64,000 bases of DNA from Chamaecyparis obtusa (taxonomy: Eukaryota; Streptophyta; Pinopsida; Cupressales; Cupressaceae). Of this stretch, positions 57,120-64,000 are shown in pieces. The DNA lies in contig BSBK01007862.1 in assembly GCA_027943335.1 (NCBI GenBank), positions 58,427 to 122,426 on the forward strand, read 5' to 3'. The notes beneath the pieces were generated by a model. That model had not been told where the DNA came from. It did not search any database and was given only the letters and a program-made list of their open reading frames with translations. The translations under genes and the position numbers were made by a program. Position 1 is the first letter of the stretch. Each line of letters starts with the position of its first letter.

Positions 57120-57124
57120 CTTCC
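57120..57124 (+). repeat. Target-site duplication of element B, right copy
   Basis: CTTCC directly after the CA of the 3' LTR; identical to 45212-45216. Confidence 0.85.
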
Positions 57125-57420
57125 ACCATGGATGGTCTTCTAATGCTCCTTCTTTAATGTGGTTGCACCACTCTTGTACTACTCCTTGTTTACTTGGAAG
57201 GTTAGTAGCATTCGGTATACATATACAAGTCAACATTTCGATTCCTACTCAAATGTTAGAACACAAATTGAAGTAACTATATGAAGTACTACATTATATA
57301 CATAATAGCCAACAATACATGTCATTCTAACTACCTATAATCTTTGTGGCTCTAGTTGTACTTATCATAAGTTCATAAATGTTTTGGAAATGTCTTATTA
57401 GAGTATAAAGAGTGTCAAAA
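57125..57420. other. Continuation of the pre-B target: LTR sequence of element A and/or C
   Basis: Follows the CTTCC duplication and was contiguous with 45211 before element B inserted. No coding sequence. Whether it is the outer end of the A LTR or the end of the C 3' LTR cannot be decided by eye. Confidence 0.4.
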
Positions 57421-57807
57421 AAGGATGAAGATTATAAAAAAAAATAGAGACAATAAATTGTCTCATCAAAATCCAAACTCATATTTATCTTTGATCATCA
57501 TGAACACTAAAATACCAAACTCTGTCATAAAAAAAGAATCTTTCTATATTCTGAATCATGAACAAAATTAACTATGAATACAATGATAAGGTTCCATATA
57601 ACCACCAGATTCAAAACCTCTAAAACATCAAATCAAAGACATAAAAAACCAAATACTCATCCTCTTTACAAAGGAATATTATAACATCACCAACCAACAT
57701 CTCGATCATACCTGAATCAAACTATCATCCAAACTTCTTCAATGATAAAATATTAAATTCAACACACCCAAGTACCAAACTGTGACATGCTAAAGAATCT
57801 TCTAATA
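57420..57807 (-). repeat. 3' LTR of copia element C (recognisable part)
   Basis: Aligns in order with 63020-63544: AACACTAAAATACCAAACT, CTGAATCATGAACAA, CCTCTAAAACATCAAATCA, ACACCCAAGTACCAAACT. The minus-strand start reads TATTAGAAG where the 5' LTR has TGTTGGAAG. A polypurine tract AAAAGGGGAGAT is next to it (57808-57820). Beyond 57420 the similarity fades. Confidence 0.7.
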
Positions 57808-58229
57808 ATCTCCCCTTTTGGAATTCATGGAAACATGTGTAGTGAAAAATTGATCAATGCACAAAGACATTACTATATACACCTAATCACTCTAAAAGTA
57901 TAGTCATCATATATCCACCTGATCACTCTAAAAATCCAACTTCAACCCAATCTCTCCCAAGTATAATCACCTTTTTTTAACACAATATCTCCCAAGCATA
58001 ATGACCTATGTGTTTCACACAATCTCTTTCCATTTGATATTAAAGGACCAAAGACATTAAAAAAAGAACTTACCTCAAGAGGAAAAAATAGAAAAATCTT
58101 AGTACCAAACTATAATAAACATAAGAATCCTCCCCCTAAGGAGTAGTTCCAAAACTCATAAATGGATAGTAAATGATATTCTGATAAATTTTCAAGATTG
58201 GTGGTATCCTCAGTATTATTAGTTCTGAT

Positions 58230-58890
58230 CAGCAAGGGCTATCAACCTAATCTTCTCCCTAAGATACTCAAATGTATCCTTCGACAAAGGATTTGTAAAG
58301 ATATCAGTAATATGTTGTTTAGTAGACACAAATTCCATCTTTACTTCCTTTTCACTGAATTTATCCTTCAAGACATGATAATTAATATAGATATTCTTTT
58401 TCTTTGAATGTAATACAAGATTCTTTGAGATATTTATAGTAGTTCAGTTATCATAGTGAATAACAATAGGATCATTAGTGTTTATCCTTATATCCTTTAG
58501 TATTTTCTCTATCCAAACAACTTGATTATAATTTATCATAAAAACAACATACTCAGCCTCAATAGTAGATTGATAAATATAATCCTTCTTTTTACTAGTC
58601 CAAGAAACTAGTCTCTTACCCAAAAATAATGCACCTCCACTAGTACTTTTTATTCATCCACATTACCTACCGAATCAACACCATTATATGCACATAGAGT
58701 AAATTCATCATCTTTTCCATACCATAATCCATAGTCAACTATACCCTTCAAGTATCTAAAAATTCTCTTGACAACAACCATAATAAATTCCTCTAGTTCA
58801 GCTTGAAATCTAGCACCAATTCTAAAAGTGTTTGATATGTCTAGTCTAGAATGAGTTAGATATTGTAGTCCATTGATCATAGATCAGTAT
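58230..58890 (-). pseudogene. Element C RNase H
   Basis: GLQYLTHSRLDISNTFRIGA and IFRYLKGIVDYGLWYGKDDE (58690-58880), the copia connector (family form YLTxTRPDI); then EAEYVVFMINYNQVVWIEKI, HYDN and HVLKDKFSEKEVKMEFVSTK, near 58240-58560. The last block is the copia RNase H end (family form T-K-x-Q-x-A-D-I). Stops throughout. Confidence 0.75.
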
Positions 58891-59869
58891 AATGTCTAAT
58901 TAGCATAATGGGAAACATCATCCTTAGTTAGCTTTAAAATAGTAACTATAGGAGTTCCTACCACCTTTGAATCTTCCATACCAGATTTCGTCAACAATTA
59001 TTTGATATACTTGGACTGTGTAATAAACATTCCATTATCTAGCTATGTAATTTTCAATCCAAGAAGGAATTTCATTTCATCTATCATAGAAATATCAAAT
59101 TATTTTTTCCATATCATCAAAAAAAACTCTACTCATATCATCATCAACACCAAATATGATATCATCAACAAACACTTCAACAATCAAGACATTATCATCA
59201 ATTATTCTAAAATATAAGTTACTATCTACAATACCCTTACCTGAAACCAATATTTGTCAAATACATATCCAATCTAGCATACCTATCTCTAAGGGCTTTC
59301 TTTAATCCATAAAGAGATTTCTTCAATTTACAAACCATATATCCTTCCTCAGTTAGAGTAAAACTATCAGGTTTCTTAGTACAAGCATCTTCTTCTAGTT
59401 TACTATTAAAGAATACAGACTTAACATCCATCTGATGGACTTTAATTTTTTTATAAGTTACATATGAAAGAAGTAATCTAATAGCTTCAAGTCTAGCTAC
59501 AAGATAAAAGGTCTCTGTAAAATCAATACCTTCAATCTATGAATATATTTTGCATACAAGTATTTCTTTGTTATAAACCACTATACCATCTTCATTTAGC
59601 TAGTTTATGAATACCCATTTAGAACCGATCGCTTTTTTGTCAATATGTTTGGGAACAAGAATCCAAGTCTTGTTCATTTCAATATGATCTTTAACATCCT
59701 TAGAATCAAATTTAGATAGAAGACATGTTTCATCTCTATAAATTCCTCCTCTAGTCTGAACACCTCTATTCTTATCACAAATAATGACATCTTTACAATT
59801 ATTAATCCTTACATACCATTCAAATTTCGGAGTAGGTTGTATAGATGACCCATGGGTTTTAATATCCAA
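58891..59869 (-). pseudogene. Element C reverse transcriptase
   Basis: MNKTWILVPKHIDKKAIGSK (59610-59700), the copia RT entry block; HQMDVKSVFFNSKLEE and VCKLKKSLYGLKKA (59290-59430); VEVFVDDIIFGVDDD near 59140-59190 with the catalytic YVDD box as FVDD. Frame changes between the blocks. Confidence 0.8.
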
Positions 59870-59999
59870 TTCATTTTCCTCATGTTCTTTCTTCTCTTTC
59901 GGTCCATCTTGATTCTTATTTTTTACTTCAATAAAATTCTTCAGCCTAATTTAGAATATTTATATATTTTTCTCTTTCTAGAATACCCAAGAAATATTC

Positions 60000-60650
60000 C
60001 TTCATCACTTCTAGGATCAAATTTTTGAATATCCTCATATCTCTTAATGTAGTATTTACTTCAAAAAACTCTAAAATGTTTCACTATAGGAATATGACCA
60101 TACCATAGTTCATTAGAAATCTTAACATTTCCCTTCTTAATCAGTACCCGGTTCAGAGTATATACTGTGGTGCACACTAGTTCTCTCCAATAGATCTACA
60201 AAAATTTATTTCAATCATCATAGTCCTAACTATGTCTAGGATAGTCCTATTCTATTGCTCAACAACACCATTATATTATGAGGATCATTAAGAATAATTA
60301 TGTCTCTTTATCCCACATTATTCACAAATTGTATAAATCTTATCAGATGTAAAATCTCCAGCACTATTTGATCTTATGCACTTCAATCTTCTTTTAGATT
60401 CTATTTCCACCATTTTCTTCAATATCTGAAGTTTATGAAAATCTTTTGATTTCTCTTTCAAAAATGTAACCCACATCATCCTTGAATAGTCATCAACAAA
60501 TATCATAAAATATCTATCAATATAATAGATTCTTATCTTAGTAGGACCACATATATCTATATGTACCAAATCCAATAATCTATTTGAAGAATATGTCTTA
60601 TTATTAAAAGTGGATCTAGTCATCTTACCTAATTAACATTCCTTTCACAT
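60000..60650 (-). pseudogene. Element C integrase
   Basis: 101-codon open stretch (60623-60318): LLDLVHIDICGPTKIR (first catalytic Asp), FMIFVDDYSRMMWVTFLKEK, IKCIRSNSAGDFTS where the family has RSDNGGEF, so the second Asp and adjacent residues are altered. Continues downward in pieces (for example FRVFXSKYYI). Confidence 0.8.
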
Positions 60651-61200
60651 ATTGTTAGGCTTCATCAATTTAGGAAAATCTCTTACAGCATGAGTAGTGC
60701 CAACTTTCACCAAACTATCAAATTTCACATGAAAAAATCATCCATGCCATTATAACCAATCATCATCAATCTTAGAAATTAAACATTTATTCTCAATATT
60801 TCTCAAATGAAATAGATTAGGTCAGTGGTCTATTTACCTAATGCAATCAACTTTCCTATACTTCTAATGATCTGATGGATTACATCCATGAATTCCAATT
60901 TGTAACCTTTATCGACTTGTTGTCCATAACTCAACAAATTATAACTTAAACCTTCAACATACATGCCAACATCAGTATTGTTTTTACTATGAAGAGCAAT
61001 AGATCTTTTTCCTTTAATAAAAAATAGAGCATTGTTACCGAATCTAGCAACACCACCATCATAGTCCTCAAGATTCATAAACTTATATGTATCACCAATC
61101 ATATGATGTGAGCATACACTATAAATGACCTATTCATCTCTTTTAGAAACTCATGCAACAAATAATTTTTCTTCATTAGAATTATCTTGTTTAATAGAAA
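60651..61200 (-). pseudogene. Element C protease and integrase zinc region
   Basis: HHMIGDTYKFMNLEDYDGGV (61030-61110), FGNNALFFIKGKRSI, EGLSYNLLSYGQQVDKGYKL (60900-60960): the block following the copia protease active site; the D-S-G triad itself is damaged just upstream. Below it HxxxH/CxxC remnants around 60640-60790. Confidence 0.7.
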
Positions 61201-62105
61201 TAAACACACTTTATTCCTCACTAGAAGTAGACTCATCATCAATCACACCTTTAGTAGCATAAATTTTTTTATGACCCTTAGGATGATATTTCTTAGATTT
61301 ATCTCTAATATCCTTATACTTTTTGTTAGAATATGTAGACTCAATATGACCAATCTTATTAGAATTGAAGCATTTCAAAATTATCCTTCCTTCATAATTA
61401 CCAGAGCCCTTACGTAGTCTTTTCACAACCAAGGCTTCAAGTTCATAAATATTCCTTTTTTCTTCTATGATCTCTTCCCAATCCTCAACATAGTGTTTGA
61501 ATTTCATCTTTGTGGATATTTCTCCCTAGTCATACTTAGTCAAAGTGGCTTTGAATGAAGTCTCAACCTTCAGAAGTTCCTTACTAAGTGTATTCATCGC
61601 ATAGGTACATAGTCTTCCTGTCAAATATTCTCTTGAAATAGGTCTTATAGTTTTAAATTCCTCAATAGCACCAACTTTCTCACTATAACATGCGGGAAAA
61701 GATCTTAGAATCTTGTGTACAACTTCATTAGCTATCAAGGTACCACCAACACATCTGATTTCACAAACTAGATCAGTTACTCTCTGAAAATAGATTAAGG
61801 AATTTTCACATTCACTCATCTTCATATCTTAATATTTTTCTTTTAATCCCCACACCTTAGCTTTCTTAACATGTGAGTCACCTTAATAAATAGTTTATAA
61901 TTTTTCCCATACCTTGCTAACATGTTTTCCTTGAACTCTTCTTTTCATCTTTTGTAACATTTGTTAAATCATTTAGAATAGCATAAGGCTTCTCAGTGAT
62001 CTTCCAGTATTCATCTCTTGTCCCCTTGCATATCATGTAGGTATTCATTTGATTCTTCCAAATTAGGTATTTTTTTCCATCGAACTTTAGACTCTCTTTT
62101 CTCAT
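61201..62105 (-). pseudogene. Element C gag
   Basis: Starts MRKESLKFDGKKYLIWKNQM near 62105, the copia gag entry (F-x-G-x-N-Y-x-x-W). Then ENSLIYFQRVTDLVCEIR, LRSFPACYSEKVGAIEE and LTGRLCTYAMNT (61526-61825). A decayed zinc knuckle near 61370: CFNSNKIGHIESTY, in which two of the four ligands are lost. Confidence 0.8.
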
Positions 62106-62156
62106 ACTTCACATGACAAACCTCCTCCAAGTGGTCAAGATTATTCAAAAGGACTA

Positions 62157-62170
62157 GGCTCTGATACTAA
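62157..62170 (-). other. Primer-binding site of element C (tRNA-Met type)
   Basis: Minus strand TTAGTATCAGAGCC, the usual TGGTATCAGAGCC with a G-to-A change, six bases after the LTR end. Confidence 0.75.
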
Positions 62171-62175
62171 TTATT

Positions 62176-63544
62176 TGGCCCAAAAGAAGGCAAGAAGAAC
62201 TAAGAGGGGGGTGAATCAGTTGTATACATATAATAATTTTAATTCCATTTTCTCCACTTGGATTTGAAAGATAAAAAATAATGCAAGATCGATAAAATTT
62301 AACACAAAACACCAAATTTATTCTGGACGAAACCTAGTTAAGGGATAACCATGGAGGGAGTCAAACCCACTAGATGAATGTACTCTCCTATTTAAGCATT
62401 GCCTAGTTAAGAGAAAATAGAGAACAAGTGATGCACTTGCAACCAAAGGCTTACAACCCAATCTACAAACTCACTTCCCAGAGAACACTACTCATAATAC
62501 AATCTCTGATATAGCCCTTAGTCAAGTAAACTGATCTATCTTCAATTAGAATAGGGTGGACATAAAGTCCATTACAAGAAAACTAAAAAAAAATTTCTCA
62601 TGTGCCATAATAGTTCCAAAGAAGTAAAATCTCTTCCTTAAGTGTAGAATACAAAATACACACACTCCTCACTCTCCTCTCACAATTACAAAATGATTTC
62701 TCATTTACACGGATTAAAAAGAATAATCAACTGCTAGGTTGGCTAAGACCTATTACAATAAAATATATAAACATTATGCTTAGTATCCAATGCGATCCAA
62801 ATCAATTCAGCCAATATTTAAATAGGAACCAAATATTCAACCATGAACATAATTGTGTGTCTCCAAGACAACATCTAGAATTGCAACATGTTACTCCATC
62901 AAGTTGGCTAGGACCTAAATGAAGAAATGCCAACATGCTACCAAAATAGAATATCTGATCACCTCAATCTATGTGGACCAACAACACAATCATCAAAAAA
63001 TCTAGCAGAACACCATCTTGAAGGATGAATTACCATCCAAAACCTTCACATCATCTTTACTAAAAAATCCAAACTCATCTTTCTCTCTAATCATAAAGAA
63101 CACTAAAATACCAAACTTTTTCATAACAAAAGATAGCTTACTATACTCTGAATCATGAACAACACTAGCTACAAAAAAAAATGATAAGGAATCATATAAC
63201 AACCAGCTTTGTAACCTCTAAAACATCAAATCATAGACAAACCAAACCAAATACTCATCCAGTGTAAATAGGAACACTTTAACATCAGCAACCAACAACG
63301 TGATCATACCTCACTAACTATCATCCAAAATTCTACAAACCTTTGTAGACTACCTAAAGAAACCTCTAAACAACACCTCATGATCACAACTCAAGATCTT
63401 CAGTATATCACCTTGATCAACTAAAATCCTATTCACTAAACACACTGTGTGATACAACAATTAGTGTGTTGACACCAATGACAAAAACATTAATGTCAGC
63501 ACACCCAAGTACCAAACTCTAACATGCTCAATAATCTTCCAACA
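62176..63544 (-). repeat. 5' LTR of element C
   Basis: Minus strand starts TGTTGGAAG (63544) and ends GGGCCA (62176). The U5 end with CACCCCCCTCTTAGTTCTTC resembles 28730-28756. The outer part is matched by 57420-57807. Confidence 0.7.
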
Positions 63545-64000
63545 GTTCATACAAGTATTTACATTTTTAAATTATTTTAAAGATGGAAAATATTGTAATT
63601 CTCTACCACAAAACCTAAGAGGACAACATATGGATGCTAAAAAAACACAATGCAATTATTTTAAAACAACAATGACAAGGTAATGTATATGCGATGAACT
63701 TTTAAATATTTTACTACATCCTCTTAGTTTCCTCGACCTCACTACTAAGCAATACATGAACATATAGTTAATATAACTGAACCATGAAGAAATAAGATAC
63801 TATATTAATAATACTAATTTAATTCAATTAATCATTCGATAAATCCATATGCAACTAATCCATTTCAAGATAATAATCCAATACATAATTGGAATATCGA
63901 AATCTATATATTACATCTCAATAGATCATCAATTTATGTTTACAATATAATTATGAGTACACATGTACAATGCTAAATTTGAGAATGCATTATATAATAT
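63545..64000. other. AT-rich flank without a recognisable gene
   Basis: No ORF or repeat structure seen in this last stretch. Confidence 0.6.

Larger units (their letters stand above)
57420..63544 (-). mobile_element. Ty1/copia retrotransposon, minus strand (element C)
   Basis: 5' LTR 62176-63544, primer site 62157-62170, gag (61211-62105), protease region, integrase (60000-60650), RT (58900-59870), RNase H (58230-58890), polypurine tract, 3' LTR (57420-57807). Integrase before RT is diagnostic of copia order. Many stops and frameshifts; no long intact frame. Confidence 0.85.

Overview
This 64 kb window is plant nuclear DNA made almost entirely of nested, decayed retroelements, as in the intergenic space of a large seed-plant genome. 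The evidence is plant-type LINEs with an RNase H domain, Ty3/gypsy elements of Athila-like and Tat-like type, a Ty1/copia element, plant primer-binding sites, and a broken hybrid proline-rich protein gene. A gymnosperm is my guess, from the size and age of the nests; the sequence does not prove it. No rRNA, tRNA, CRISPR or prokaryotic features were seen.

Layout. 1-4948: two minus-strand LINE remnants, one inserted in the other. 4959-6174: AT-rich, no gene. 6187-21021: a plus-strand LINE with a 12-bp target duplication. It is split by a complete LTR retrotransposon, element E (11436-19124), with 1.83 kb LTRs, a perfect 5-bp target duplication (CATGC), a tRNA-Met-type primer site and a polypurine tract. 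21034-32950: AT-rich DNA with local duplications, a frameshifted HyPRP/lipid-transfer-type gene (23166-23563, minus), a copia-like solo LTR and LTR-like debris. 32950-34249: a second plus-strand copy of the same LINE family. 34250-45216: an Athila-like gypsy element on the minus strand (element A) with a long extra ORF in the env position, plus a separate promoter-like/ORF unit at 34250-35673. 45217-57119: a Tat-like gypsy element on the plus strand (element B) with 2.7 kb LTRs and a perfect CTTCC target duplication. 57420-63544: a copia element on the minus strand (element C).

Two observations stand out. First, element E has no gag or pol. Its internal region begins with an intron-free reading frame of about 264 codons that I recognise as the N-terminal HEAT-repeat part of the cohesin cofactor PDS5. 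This frame continues for about 1,000 more codons of unknown, internally duplicated sequence, broken only by TAG codons. It looks like a retrotransposon that captured a host cohesin-regulator cDNA. Second, an unnamed domain of about 200 residues, starting MGG(E/Q), occurs as a third ORF downstream of RNase H in three independent LINE segments here. It occurs again as an ORF of about 807 codons downstream of integrase in element A, so the same accessory module sits in two unrelated retroelement classes.

Across the window, in-frame stops in otherwise open frames are overwhelmingly TAG. This fits C-to-T decay of CAG and CTGG sites under plant CHG methylation.
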